Source of the DNA: Bradyrhizobium sp. Arg816
Lineage (GTDB): Bacteria; Pseudomonadota; Alphaproteobacteria; Rhizobiales; Xanthobacteraceae
Length of the DNA stretch: 64,000 bases
Direction: 5' to 3'
Assembly: GCF_029989365.1 (NCBI RefSeq)
Contig: NZ_JAPRAQ010000002.1
Location: 620,001 to 684,000 of the forward strand
Below the pieces are notes generated by a model that saw nothing but the letters and a program-made list of their open reading frames with translations, made no database searches and had not been told where the DNA came from. Made by a program: the position numbers and the translations under genes. Shown in pieces: positions 9,479 to 18,369 of the stretch. Every line of letters begins with the position of its first letter. Within the stretch, counting starts at the first letter, position 1.

Positions 9479-9570
9479 TCAATTCGACGATCCCCGGGTC
9501 GCCTTTTTGGCGATCCCGACGTCGTCAATTCGACGATCCCCCGGTCGTCAATTTGACGATCCGGCCGTGG
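9479..9570. repeat. 23-bp tandem repeat (4 units) running into the amiC stop
   Basis: Four head-to-tail units of 23 bases start at 9479, 9502, 9525 and 9548. Units 1 and 3 differ at one base (core TCAATTCGACGATCCCC); unit 2 is degenerate; unit 4 (TCAATTTGACGATCC) contains the amiC stop codon and last codons. The array may therefore have arisen by slippage of the amiC 3' end into the intergenic space. Confidence 0.75.
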
Positions 9571-10843
9571 CCATCCGCTTGGTCAGGAACCCGTCTATCG
9601 CCTGCGCCATCGAGCCCACGGCCTTGGACCGCCAGCCCTCGGAGACCAGATGCTCGAGGTCGCCCTTGTTGGAGACATAGCCGATCTCGACCAGCACCGA
9701 CGGCACGTCGGGCGCCTTCAGGACCCGGAAGCCGGCCGACTTCAGGGGATGCTTGTGCATCCGCACGGTCGACTTCATTTCGCCCATCAACAGGCGGGCA
9801 AAACGGCTTGAAAAGGTACGAGTTTCCCGCTGGGTGAGGTCGATCAGGATGTCGGCGACATCGGTCGGTTCCTCCGCGAGGTTGAAACCGGCGATCGCGT
9901 CCGCCCGGTTTTCCGCATCCGCCAGTCGCTGCGCCTCGGCGTCGGAGGCCTTGTCGGACAGCGTGTAGATGGTCGCGCCCTGCGCATCGCCCTCGGCCTT
10001 CGGCAGCGCGTCGGCGTGGATCGAGACGAACAAGGCGGCCTTGAGGGCGCGGGCGACTTTGACCCGGTCGTTGAGCGGAATGAAGGTGTCGTCGTCCCGT
10101 GTCATCACCACGCGGAATTTGCCGGTCTTGTCCAGCCGGTCGCGCAGCGCCAGGCCAAAGGCCAGCACCAGGGTCTTCTCGCTCTCGCCGCTCGACTGCG
10201 TGCCGTTGTCGATGCCGCCATGGCCGGGATCGATCACGACGATCGGGCGCCCATCGACCTTCTGCTGCCCGGCTTCCGGAGCTGCGGCGGCCGGAACCGT
10301 TGCCGGCGGCGCGTCGGCGATGGCGGGCCGCAGGTCGGGGCGCTTCTCGGGGGCGAGCGACTGCACGAAGGCGGCACGGTCGACCTCCTCCAGCTCGAGC
10401 ACGAGCCGGGCCGGCTGGCCATTGGCGGCCTCCAGCACGTAGGAATTGGCGATCTTGGCCGGGCCTGTCAGGTCGAACACGATTCGCGAGCCGCCGGGCA
10501 TGACCAGCCCGTATCGGAAGGCCTTGACCAGTCCCCGCCCCCCGACCCCGGTGCCCGCAGGCAGTTGAAAATTGACTTGGGGCACATCGACCACCACCCG
10601 GTACGGGTCGGCGAGCGTGACGGCGCGGAAGGTGACGGCCTGATCGATGTCGAGGATGAAACGGGTCTGCTTGCCATCGCCGGCCAGCCGGGCGGCGGAG
10701 GCGGTTGGAAAATTCGCTACCGCAACAGAGGGTTGCGGCTGGCTTTCCGCCGCGCTCAGGCGCCAGGAATCAGCACATGTCAATGCTGCGGCGCACAGAA
10801 CCGCGCATCCCAGCAAAACCCTTTGATTTGTGCGGCTCGCCAC
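9548..10843 (-). CDS. amiC: N-acetylmuramoyl-L-alanine amidase with AMIN domain
   Basis: A 431-residue periplasmic zinc amidase that cleaves the bond between MurNAc and L-Ala of the stem peptide, used in daughter-cell separation and wall turnover. A signal peptide (VLLGCAVLCAAALTCADS) is followed by an AMIN targeting domain (about 40-150, ending in ARLVLELEEV), a Pro/Ala linker, and an Amidase_3 domain. Zinc-site motifs are IDPGHGG (His208), ESEKTLVLAF, SIHADAL and VLVEIGYVSN. The gene precedes the PBP1A pair on the same strand and diverges from rne, the usual alphaproteobacterial order. Its stop codon is embedded in a 23-bp tandem repeat. Confidence 0.93.
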   Translation of the reverse strand: MASRTNQRVLLGCAVLCAAALTCADSWRLSAAESQPQPSVAVANFPTASAARLAGDGKQTRFILDIDQAVTFRAVTLADPYRVVVDVPQVNFQLPAGTGVGGRGLVKAFRYGLVMPGGSRIVFDLTGPAKIANSYVLEAANGQPARLVLELEEVDRAAFVQSLAPEKRPDLRPAIADAPPATVPAAAAPEAGQQKVDGRPIVVIDPGHGGIDNGTQSSGESEKTLVLAFGLALRDRLDKTGKFRVVMTRDDDTFIPLNDRVKVARALKAALFVSIHADALPKAEGDAQGATIYTLSDKASDAEAQRLADAENRADAIAGFNLAEEPTDVADILIDLTQRETRTFSSRFARLLMGEMKSTVRMHKHPLKSAGFRVLKAPDVPSVLVEIGYVSNKGDLEHLVSEGWRSKAVGSMAQAIDGFLTKRMATAGSSN

Positions 10844-11548
10844 CGATTTCGCGCCTCCGAGCAGCTCTTTTAACGCAATAGAACCACAGGGTTAATCGCC
10901 GCTTAATGACAAATTTACGAAACTCGCCGACTGTGACCGCCGTGCGACGCTCCCTTGCACGGTTGGTCCATTCCACGTATGTACGGAGTGCTGACGGCCG
11001 ATATTTCCGGTTGTGTCGCGTTCAGCCTCCCGGTGCAGCGCCGGAACTCTCAAGGTTTGGGAATTCCAGCGTTTTTCCGTTCCCCTCAAAGACCAGCGCG
11101 GTGCGCGGCAGCGAGGTGGAGCGGGTCAAGCCCCGGTGGCGGACGGTCCCTGGTTACCACCGCGTTTCCGGGACGGTTTTGACAGCGACGTGACTCGTTA
11201 CCCGGTCCCTTAATCCCAAGGGAGCGGTTCGTAATCCCCAAGGCGAGCGCGCTCGCGCCATGCCTGGCCAGCAGCAACTGATTGAGGGGCGGCCCCGCCG
11301 CCCAATGTTTCATACGGGCCGACGCTTGATGCGCCAGACTGTGCCGACGAATTCTGAAGGACCGTTCGCGACGCTGCGGAGTGACAATCCCGCGCGCCGC
11401 TTCGGTCCTCCAGCTTCCGATTCGGCAAGGCGCGAGAGACGGCGTTTCGGCCTTCCCCTCACCCCCGAATCAGGTCGACCGTCGCGTCACCCGGCAGCGC
11501 AGATCGCGCCCACGGTGAATCGCGCCCGCCGCCGCCAAGAGTTAAGAC
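10844..11548. other. Divergent intergenic region amiC / rne with long rne leader
   Basis: 705 bases without a credible gene; short open frames here lack coding bias and ribosome sites. The left 100 bases are AT-rich compared with the surroundings (TTAATCGCCGCTTAATGAC), as expected for an amiC promoter. The right side should carry the rne promoter and a long 5' leader. In E. coli RNase E controls its own mRNA through its leader; a similar role here is inference. No unambiguous hairpin-plus-T terminator or known riboswitch motif was seen. Confidence 0.5.
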
Positions 11549-14500
11549 ATGCCCAACAAGATGTTGATCGATGCCACCCACCCGGAGGAGACCCGGGTCG
11601 TCGTGGTCCGCGGCAATCGCGTCGAAGAGTTTGATTTCGAGACCGCGCAACGCAAACAACTGCGCGGGAATATCTACCTCGCCAAGGTCACCCGGGTGGA
11701 GCCTTCGCTCCAGGCCGCCTTTGTCGAATATGGCGGCAACCGCCACGGCTTCCTCGCCTTCAGCGAAATCCATCCCGATTACTACCAGATCCCGGTCGCC
11801 GACCGGCAGGCACTGATCGAAGCCGAGGAACAGGCCCATCGCGAGGCCGAGGAAGAGAGCGAGAACCGCTCCCACGGCCGCCGCCGCTCGCGCCACCGCA
11901 ACTCCCGCCGCCGCAGTCAGGGCGAGCGCGTGCGTAGTGACATCGTCGAAGGCCTCGACGCAGGTAGCGATCCCGCCGCCCAGCCGGTCGAGGGCGAGGC
12001 TCCGCACACCGAGGGCGCGCCGCACGAGGGCGAGCATCTGCACGTCGATGCGGAGCATCACGGCGAGCACGATGGCCACGAGCATCAAGACCACGAACAT
12101 GGCGATCATGATCACCACGATCATGACCACGAAGGCCATGATCATCACGATCATGCGCACGACGACCATCATCACGATCATGACCATGGTCATGACGGCC
12201 AGCATGATCATCACGGCCATGATCATGCCGACGAGACGCCCGCGGCCGTCGGCGCCGAGCCCGTGGTCGCGACCGAGACCGCTGCCGAACCGCAGGAGGC
12301 TGTCGCCTCCGAAGCCCATGCCGAGGCTCTCGCCGAAGCCGTGACCGCCTCCACCGAACCGGCCGACGCCGTCTACGCTGCCGGCGAAAGCACTGATGCG
12401 CGTCATCAGGAGGCCGATGAGGAAGACGACGAGGACGAGGACGGCGAGGAAGCCGAAGAGGAACACGTCGAATCCGTCGGCGGCGACGACGTGATGGAGG
12501 AAGTGCCGGAGCGCACCTTCCGCCCGCGCCGCCAGTACAAGATCCAGGAAGTCATCAAGCGCCGCCAGGTCATGCTGGTGCAGGTCGTCAAGGAAGAGCG
12601 CGGCAACAAGGGCGCGGCGCTGACCACCTATCTCTCGCTCGCCGGCCGCTATGCCGTGTTGATGCCGAACACCGCGCGCGGCGGCGGCATCAGTCGCAAG
12701 ATCACCAGCGCCCAGGATCGTTCCCGCCTGAAGGAAGTCGTGCAGGATCTCGACGTGCCCGAGGGCATGGGCATCATCCTGCGCACCGCCGGCGCCGCCC
12801 GTACCAAGCCCGAGATCAAGCGCGACTTCGAATATTTGATCCGGATGTGGGAGACGGTGCGCGACCTGACGCTGAAGTCGCAGGCCCCGACCCTGGTCTA
12901 TGAGGAAGGCTCGCTGATCAAGCGCTCGCTGCGCGACCTCTACAACAAGGAGATCGACGAGATCTCGGTTGCCGGTGAGTCCGGCTACCGCGAAGCGCGC
13001 GACTTCATGAAGATGCTGATGCCCGCCAATGTCAGCGCGGTGAAGCAGTATCGGGACGGCCAGCCGCTGTTCTCGCGCATGGGCGTCGAGAGCCAGCTGG
13101 ATGCGATGTTCTCGCCGACCGTGCAGTTGCGTTCCGGCGGCTACATCGTGATCAACCAGACCGAGGCGCTGGTCTCGATCGATGTCAACTCCGGACGATC
13201 GACCCGCGAGCACCATATCGAGGACACCGCGCTCAAGACCAATCTGGAGGCGGCCGAAGAGGTCGCCCGCCAGCTCCGTCTGCGCGACCTCGCCGGCCTG
13301 ATCGTCATCGACTTCATCGACATGGACGAGAAGCGCAACAACCGCGCGGTCGAGCGCAAGCTGTCCGATTGCCTGCGGCAGGATCGCGCCCGCATCCAGG
13401 TCGGCCGCATCTCGCATTTCGGCCTGCTCGAGATGTCGCGCCAGCGCATCCGCGCCAGCGTGCTGGAATCCTCGACCGATCCCTGCCCGCATTGCGGCGG
13501 CACCGGCCATGTCCGCTCGGTCTCCTCGGTTGCGCTCCAGCTGCTGCGCGGCCTTGAAGAGATCCTGATGAAGGGCGCGACCCACAATCTCGTGGTCCGC
13601 ACCCGCACCGACGTCGCGCTCTATGTGCTGAACCACAAGCGCGGCCATCTGCGCGACCTCGAGAACGGCTTCAAGGTCACGCTGGCCGTCATCGCCGACC
13701 CGAGCGTCAGCGGACCGCAGGCCTATCTCATCGACCGCGGCGAGCAGGTGCATACGCTCGAAGCCGCCAAGGCGCTGCTGGCGGCGCAGGCCGCCGCAAG
13801 CCCGCCGCCCGTAGCCGAAGAAGTCTATGAGGACGAAGAATTCGATCCGGAGCTGGAATCCGAGGTCGAGACCGAAGAAACCGAAGGCCTCGCCGAGGAG
13901 CAGGCTGGCGGCGAAGCGGCTTCCGACCAGGACGGCCAGCGCCGCAAGCGCCGCCGGCGTCGGCGCGGCCGCGGTGGCCCGCGCGACGGCGAGGTGCGCG
14001 AGGATGGCGCTCCGACGTCTCCTGAAGTGGCCGTGGCGGCCAGCGAAGGTGAAGAGGATTCCGAGTCCGAGCAGGACGGCGAGGAAGGTGAGGACCAGGC
14101 AGCCCGCAGCGAGCAGCAGGGCAACGGCGATCGCCGCCGCCGGCGTGGTCGTCGCGGTGGACGCCGCCGTCGCGGTGGTAACGAGGAAGGTCTCGCTGGC
14201 TCCATCGGCGACGAGCTCGCAGCCAATGCGCCGTCGGAAGCGACCGACGCCGTGGCCGATTTCGACAGCTTTGGCGGCGAGGCTGCGCCCTCGATCGCGC
14301 AGGCCGAACACACCGCCGCCGAGCCTGAGGTCAGCCAGCCCGAGCCGCACGCCGAGGTGCAGATTGAGGCGCCGGCCCAGCCTGAGCCCGCTCCCGCTCC
14401 TGCCGCCGCGGACGAAGAGCCGGCCGACGACAAGGCTGCGCGTCGCCGTTCCACTGTCCGGGAAAAGGTGAGCTTCCTGTCGAGCAGCGCGAGCGAGCCG

Positions 14501-14641
14501 GCAACACCGGTTGCGCAGGCGGCTGAGCCGGCCGTCCCGCCCGCAACGGCGCCTGAGCCCGCGCCGGAAGCGGCAACCGAAACTCCGGCCTCGCCGCGTC
14601 GCGCCGGCTGGTGGTCTCGCCGGTTCGGCGGCGGCGAATAA
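11549..14641 (+). CDS. rne: Ribonuclease E/G with large His/Asp-rich insertion
   Basis: A 1030-residue endoribonuclease, core of the RNA degradosome. Residues 1-90 hold the first half of the S1 domain (NIYLAKVTRVEPSLQAAFVE); the second half resumes near residue 330 (KRRQVMLVQVVKEERGNKG). Between them lies an insertion of about 240 residues with an Arg-rich patch (RRRSRHRNSRRR) and, at residues 163-228, about 30 histidines interleaved with Asp and Gly. The catalytic Mg sites match E. coli D303/D346: Asp545 (VSIDVNSGRST) and Asp588 (IVIDFIDMDE), with the same 43-residue spacing. The zinc-link CPHCGGTG follows near residue 650. The C-terminal third is disordered, acidic and Arg-rich (RRKRRRRRRGRGG), as expected for RNA and partner binding. 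A strong terminator follows. Confidence 0.95.
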   Translation: MPNKMLIDATHPEETRVVVVRGNRVEEFDFETAQRKQLRGNIYLAKVTRVEPSLQAAFVEYGGNRHGFLAFSEIHPDYYQIPVADRQALIEAEEQAHREAEEESENRSHGRRRSRHRNSRRRSQGERVRSDIVEGLDAGSDPAAQPVEGEAPHTEGAPHEGEHLHVDAEHHGEHDGHEHQDHEHGDHDHHDHDHEGHDHHDHAHDDHHHDHDHGHDGQHDHHGHDHADETPAAVGAEPVVATETAAEPQEAVASEAHAEALAEAVTASTEPADAVYAAGESTDARHQEADEEDDEDEDGEEAEEEHVESVGGDDVMEEVPERTFRPRRQYKIQEVIKRRQVMLVQVVKEERGNKGAALTTYLSLAGRYAVLMPNTARGGGISRKITSAQDRSRLKEVVQDLDVPEGMGIILRTAGAARTKPEIKRDFEYLIRMWETVRDLTLKSQAPTLVYEEGSLIKRSLRDLYNKEIDEISVAGESGYREARDFMKMLMPANVSAVKQYRDGQPLFSRMGVESQLDAMFSPTVQLRSGGYIVINQTEALVSIDVNSGRSTREHHIEDTALKTNLEAAEEVARQLRLRDLAGLIVIDFIDMDEKRNNRAVERKLSDCLRQDRARIQVGRISHFGLLEMSRQRIRASVLESSTDPCPHCGGTGHVRSVSSVALQLLRGLEEILMKGATHNLVVRTRTDVALYVLNHKRGHLRDLENGFKVTLAVIADPSVSGPQAYLIDRGEQVHTLEAAKALLAAQAAASPPPVAEEVYEDEEFDPELESEVETEETEGLAEEQAGGEAASDQDGQRRKRRRRRRGRGGPRDGEVREDGAPTSPEVAVAASEGEEDSESEQDGEEGEDQAARSEQQGNGDRRRRRGRRGGRRRRGGNEEGLAGSIGDELAANAPSEATDAVADFDSFGGEAAPSIAQAEHTAAEPEVSQPEPHAEVQIEAPAQPEPAPAPAAADEEPADDKAARRRSTVREKVSFLSSSASEPATPVAQAAEPAVPPATAPEPAPEAATETPASPRRAGWWSRRFGGGE
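12035..12232 (+). repeat. His/Asp-coding microrepeat inside rne
   Basis: Reiterated CAC/CAT and GAC/GAT codons (GATCATGA-CACGA units) encode HDHDH-, HDHHDH- and DDHHH-type runs within the S1 insertion. The repeat is degenerate at the third base, which suggests selection for the protein sequence rather than recent slippage only. The composition resembles histidine-rich metal-binding segments of nickel and zinc chaperones. Confidence 0.85.
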
Positions 14642-14656
14642 GCCGAACATCCAATG

Positions 14657-14690
14657 CAAAACGCCCGGCACAGCCGGGCGTTTTTTGTTT
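14657..14690 (+). terminator. Rho-independent terminator of rne
   Basis: The stem ACGCCCGGC / GCCGGGCGT closes on an ACA loop and is followed by a run of six T, 16 bases after the rne stop. Confidence 0.92.
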
Positions 14691-14710
14691 CGACACGCAC
14701 TTCGCTCGCA

Positions 14711-15394
14711 CTAGGCCGGCGGCAGGTCGTTACCCAGCGGCACCGCGTCGCGCGCCGCGATCTGGCGAAGCTGGTCGTAGAGATCGGGCGCTTCGCTGGT
14801 GCAGAGACAGACGCCCGTTGCGGACGGAGCCTCGCCGGCGTTGAGGTAGGCGTGGCCCATGGTGCTGTCGAGATAGATGCCGTCGCCCACACCAAGGATT
14901 TCCGGCGCGTAGAACTCGGTGTGCACGGCCACGCGTCCGCTCGTCACCAGAAAATATTCCTCGCCGGCATGGCGCAGCAGCGGGCCGAACTCCTCGATCG
15001 AGCGCGCCCGGACCTCGGCCACGATCGGCACCATGCGCTTGCCGATCAGGTCGGTGCATTGATACGTGTAGGTGTAGAACCCGGTCGTGATCACCTGGCC
15101 CTGCCCGGCCCGGCTGATGCTCCGGCGCGCCGTGACCGGCCGGCCCTGCGCAGGACGCGGGGGCGCCGGATTGAACAGCTCGGCGATCTCCATCTTCAGG
15201 CCCGAGGTGAGCTGGAGCAGCTTGTCGTAGGTCAGCGACATCAGGCCGTTCTCGACCTTGGACAGGGTCGACAGCGCCATGCCGGTCCGCTCCGCCACCT
15301 GCTTGAGCGTCAGGCCTCGCGCCTGGCGGGCGGCCTTGAGGCAGTGGCCGAGCTGGGAATTGGCGCCGTCCAGCGTCGTCGTGATCTCGCTCAT
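14711..15394 (-). CDS. XRE-family regulator with C-terminal cupin
   Basis: A 227-residue transcription factor. Residues 16-70 form an XRE-type helix-turn-helix (LKAARQARGLTLKQVAERTG ... LSTLSKVENG); residues 140-210 form a small cupin sensor (FGPLLRHAGEEYFLVTSGRVAVHTE region). Proteins with this layout (PuuR/SutR-like) usually repress catabolic genes and sense a small ligand in the cupin. It diverges from the amidase-MFS-oxidoreductase operon across a 202-base spacer, which makes that operon the likely target. The AT-rich spacer holds TGAATTACGCCG and AAATCGTTTTCATAATC, but no operator could be defined. Confidence 0.87.
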   Translation of the reverse strand: MSEITTTLDGANSQLGHCLKAARQARGLTLKQVAERTGMALSTLSKVENGLMSLTYDKLLQLTSGLKMEIAELFNPAPPRPAQGRPVTARRSISRAGQGQVITTGFYTYTYQCTDLIGKRMVPIVAEVRARSIEEFGPLLRHAGEEYFLVTSGRVAVHTEFYAPEILGVGDGIYLDSTMGHAYLNAGEAPSATGVCLCTSEAPDLYDQLRQIAARDAVPLGNDLPPA

Positions 15395-15596
15395 GCAGCA
15401 AGGCTACCACGGCGGCCCGAAAAATGTTGGTCGATCCATCTAATCTTTTCGTCAAGGTCGGGCCGAACCCGCCCTGGCTGACGACGAATTGGGCAGTTTT
15501 GTCGGCATTTGTACATGAATTACGCCGCTCAGACGAATATTGATGCGCCTCGCTTACTTTCCGATATGCTAAATCGTTTTCATAATCTGAAAGGGA

Positions 15597-17099
15597 TTGG
15601 CATTGTCCGACCTGTGCGATTCCAGCGCCGTTGAGCTGCGCCGCCTGCTGGCCGCGCGGTCTATCTCGCCTGTCGAGCTGCTCGACGCCTGCCTGTCGCG
15701 CATCGCCACCGTCAATCCCGCCGTCAACGCCGTCGTGACGCTGGACGAGCCTGGCGCGCGCGCCGCCGCGAAAGCGGCCGAGGCGGCCATCCTGCGCGGA
15801 GACGATCGGGGCGCGCTGCAGGGGCTCCCCGTCCTGATCAAGGACACCCAGGACACCGCCGGGATGCGCTCTACCTATGGCAGCCCGCTGCTGGGCGACA
15901 ACGTGCCCGCCGCCGACCAGGGCTCGGTCGCACGCTTACGCGCCGCCGGCGCCATCATCTTCGGCAAGACCAACACGCCGGAATGGGCGGCCGGCGGCAA
16001 CACCCGCAACCCCGTGTTCGGCGCGACCGGCAATCCCTTCGATCCCTCGCGCTCGGCGGCCGGCTCCTCCGGCGGCTCTGCGGTCGCACTCGCCTGCGGC
16101 ATGGCCCCGCTCGCCTCGGGCTCGGATACCGGCGGCTCCTTGCGCAATCCGGCCGGCTTCTCCGGCATCGTCGGCATGCGTCCGTCCTACGGTCTCGTGC
16201 CCAGTGAAAAGCGCATCTTCGGCTGGTCGAACCTGTCGACCGACGGACCGATGGCCCGCAACGTCGCCGACGCCGCACTGATGCTGTCGGTGATGGCGAG
16301 CGACGATGCCCGCGATCCGCTCGCCTACACCCTGCCCGGCGAGCCGCTACGTGCACGCGCCGAGCGCTGGGCTAACCCGCGCCCCGCAGAGCTCGCCAAG
16401 CTGCGTCTCGCTTTCACCGAAGATTTCGGCTTCGCACCGACCGAGCAGGCGATCCGCCGCGTGTTCCGCCATCGCGTGAGCAAGCTTGCACCGCTGTTCG
16501 CCGAAAGTCGCGAGGCGACGCCCGACTGCACCGGCGCCGACGATACTTTTGCCGTGCTGCGTGCGGGCATGTTCCTGGCGACGCATGGCAAGAACTACAA
16601 GGAGCGTCCCGGGATGCTCGGTCCCAACGTGCGCGCCAATGTCGAGGAAGGCCTTGGCTACACGCTCGAAGACCAGGCGCGCGCTTCCACGACGCAGACT
16701 CGGATCTATCGCGCCTACCAGACCTTTTTCGCAAATTGCGACGTGCTGGTCAGCCCCACCATCACGCTCAGTCCGCGACCATGGTCGGAGCCCCATCCCG
16801 CCGAGATCGACGGCGTGCCGACGAAATCCTATTTCCACTGGCTCGCGCTCGCTTACGCCGTGACGCTCGCAGGCCACCCGGCGATCAGCATTCCGTTTGG
16901 GCTCGATGAAGCCGGCCTGCCGTTCGGCCTCCAGATCGTGGGCCCGCGCGGCGGCGATGCCATCGTGCTCTCGGTCGCCGCGAGCATTGAAGCTGCGTTC
17001 GCGAACGATGCGCAATTGTGCCGGCCGGTGCCTGACCTCGCACGGCTCGCCGCAGCGCCCCCGCTGTCGGCCGCGCCCGGCTTCCTCACCTGGGAATAG
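15597..17099 (+). CDS. Amidase signature family hydrolase
   Basis: A 500-residue amidase that hydrolyses a C-N amide bond, probably in the cytoplasm because no signal peptide is present. The Ser-cisSer-Lys triad is recognisable: Lys in VLIKDTQDT (near residue 82), the cis-Ser and nucleophile in GSSGGSAVALACG and SDTGGSLRNPA (near 155-185). The start is TTG at 15597, with AAGG five bases upstream; an in-frame TTG six bases on is an alternative. It is the first gene of a three-gene operon with an MFS carrier (24-base gap) and a DadA-like oxidoreductase. Substrate is unknown; the context suggests an amide or acylated amino compound. Confidence 0.88.
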   Translation: MALSDLCDSSAVELRRLLAARSISPVELLDACLSRIATVNPAVNAVVTLDEPGARAAAKAAEAAILRGDDRGALQGLPVLIKDTQDTAGMRSTYGSPLLGDNVPAADQGSVARLRAAGAIIFGKTNTPEWAAGGNTRNPVFGATGNPFDPSRSAAGSSGGSAVALACGMAPLASGSDTGGSLRNPAGFSGIVGMRPSYGLVPSEKRIFGWSNLSTDGPMARNVADAALMLSVMASDDARDPLAYTLPGEPLRARAERWANPRPAELAKLRLAFTEDFGFAPTEQAIRRVFRHRVSKLAPLFAESREATPDCTGADDTFAVLRAGMFLATHGKNYKERPGMLGPNVRANVEEGLGYTLEDQARASTTQTRIYRAYQTFFANCDVLVSPTITLSPRPWSEPHPAEIDGVPTKSYFHWLALAYAVTLAGHPAISIPFGLDEAGLPFGLQIVGPRGGDAIVLSVAASIEAAFANDAQLCRPVPDLARLAAAPPLSAAPGFLTWE

Positions 17100-17123
17100 A
17101 CCGGGATCGCCGGCGCGACGGAG

Positions 17124-18353
17124 ATGAGCATGACGGAATTGCCGAGGAAGACCAGCGTCACCGCATTCGTCCTGCTCTACATCGCCTACTGCATCTCCTA
17201 TATCGACCGCGCCGCGATCTCGCTGGCACTGGCGCAGATCGGCAAGGATTTCAACCTCCAGGCCGCCGATCTCGGCATCGTCATCAGCGCGTTCTTCCTC
17301 GGCTACGCCGCGATGCAGGTGCCCGGCGGATGGCTTTCCGACCGCTTCGGGTCGAAATATGTCCTGATCGTCACCATCGTGATGTGGTCGCTGTTCACGG
17401 CGTTCACGAGTCTTGCCTGGTCGCTCACCTCGCTGATCGCGATCCGCTTTATCTTCGGCATCGCCGAGGGCGGCTTTCCGCCGGCGAGCATTCGCGCCGT
17501 CGCGGAAGTGTTTCGGAAGGACAGCCGGCCAAAGATGTCGGCGCTGCTGCTGTCGTCCAACTATGCCGGCAGCATGGTCGCGCCGCTGATCATGGCGCCG
17601 CTGATCCTCTGGCTCGGCTGGCGTCACGCCTTCAACGCGATCGGCATTGCCGGCATCGTCTTCGCGGTCGTCTATTTCGTCTGCGTCCCGTATCTGGGAC
17701 GCCCGGGCGAGGCCGGTACAGGTACAGCCGACAAGGCCGAAAGCCGTGCGCCGATGCGCGAGCTGATGAAGAATCCGCTGCTGTGGCAGCTGATGGTGGT
17801 GTGGTTCGGGCTCAGCTGCGTCAACAAGGGCCTGGATTCCTGGATGCCGCTCTATCTGCTCCAGCAGCGCGGGCTCGACCTCAAGACCGTCGGCGTGGTG
17901 GCGCCGATCCCGTTCGTGATGGCGACGATCGCGACCGCGAGCGGCGGCTGGGTGATGACGACGTTCTTCGCCGAGCGTGAAAAATACCTGCTGATCGGCA
18001 GCTCCGCGTTGACCGGCATCTTCCTCTACGCCATGTACAAGGCGGAGACGATCACGATGCTGATCGTCTTCCAGTCGCTGGTCTATTTCTTCAAATCCTT
18101 CGTGCTGGCTTCAGTGGTTGCACTTCCGACCAAACTGCTCCGCGACGACCAGATCGGATCCGGGATCGGCATGGTCAATCTCGGCGGCCAGAGCGCGGGA
18201 TTCATCGCCCCCGTCGCCATCGGCTTCATCGTGACCGGAACCGGTTCGTTCGATGCCGCCTTCGGCTTCCTCGTGGCGATGACGGCGTTGTCCGTCGTGG
18301 TCGCCGCCACCATCAACACAGCCCAGCCGAGGCTCGCCCCGCAACCGGTCTGA
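17124..18353 (+). CDS. MFS transporter (ACS-like family)
   Basis: A 409-residue inner-membrane carrier with about 12 TM helices. The opening YISYIDRAAISLALAQIGKD and the loop DRFGSK between TM2 and TM3 (GGWLSDRFGSKYV) are typical of the anion:cation symporter branch of the MFS, which imports organic acids and sugar acids. It lies 24 bases after the amidase and 16 bases before the oxidoreductase, so it probably imports the compound that these enzymes process. The start at 17124 is followed by a second in-frame ATG two codons later. Confidence 0.88.
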   Translation: MSMTELPRKTSVTAFVLLYIAYCISYIDRAAISLALAQIGKDFNLQAADLGIVISAFFLGYAAMQVPGGWLSDRFGSKYVLIVTIVMWSLFTAFTSLAWSLTSLIAIRFIFGIAEGGFPPASIRAVAEVFRKDSRPKMSALLLSSNYAGSMVAPLIMAPLILWLGWRHAFNAIGIAGIVFAVVYFVCVPYLGRPGEAGTGTADKAESRAPMRELMKNPLLWQLMVVWFGLSCVNKGLDSWMPLYLLQQRGLDLKTVGVVAPIPFVMATIATASGGWVMTTFFAEREKYLLIGSSALTGIFLYAMYKAETITMLIVFQSLVYFFKSFVLASVVALPTKLLRDDQIGSGIGMVNLGGQSAGFIAPVAIGFIVTGTGSFDAAFGFLVAMTALSVVVAATINTAQPRLAPQPV

Positions 18354-18369
18354 CAGGAGAGTTCTGCCA

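Noticed and set aside
11459..14671. Very long minus-strand open frame opposite rne
   Set aside because: High-GC shadow of rne; the plus strand has all catalytic motifs, and the reverse frame is low-complexity without family features.
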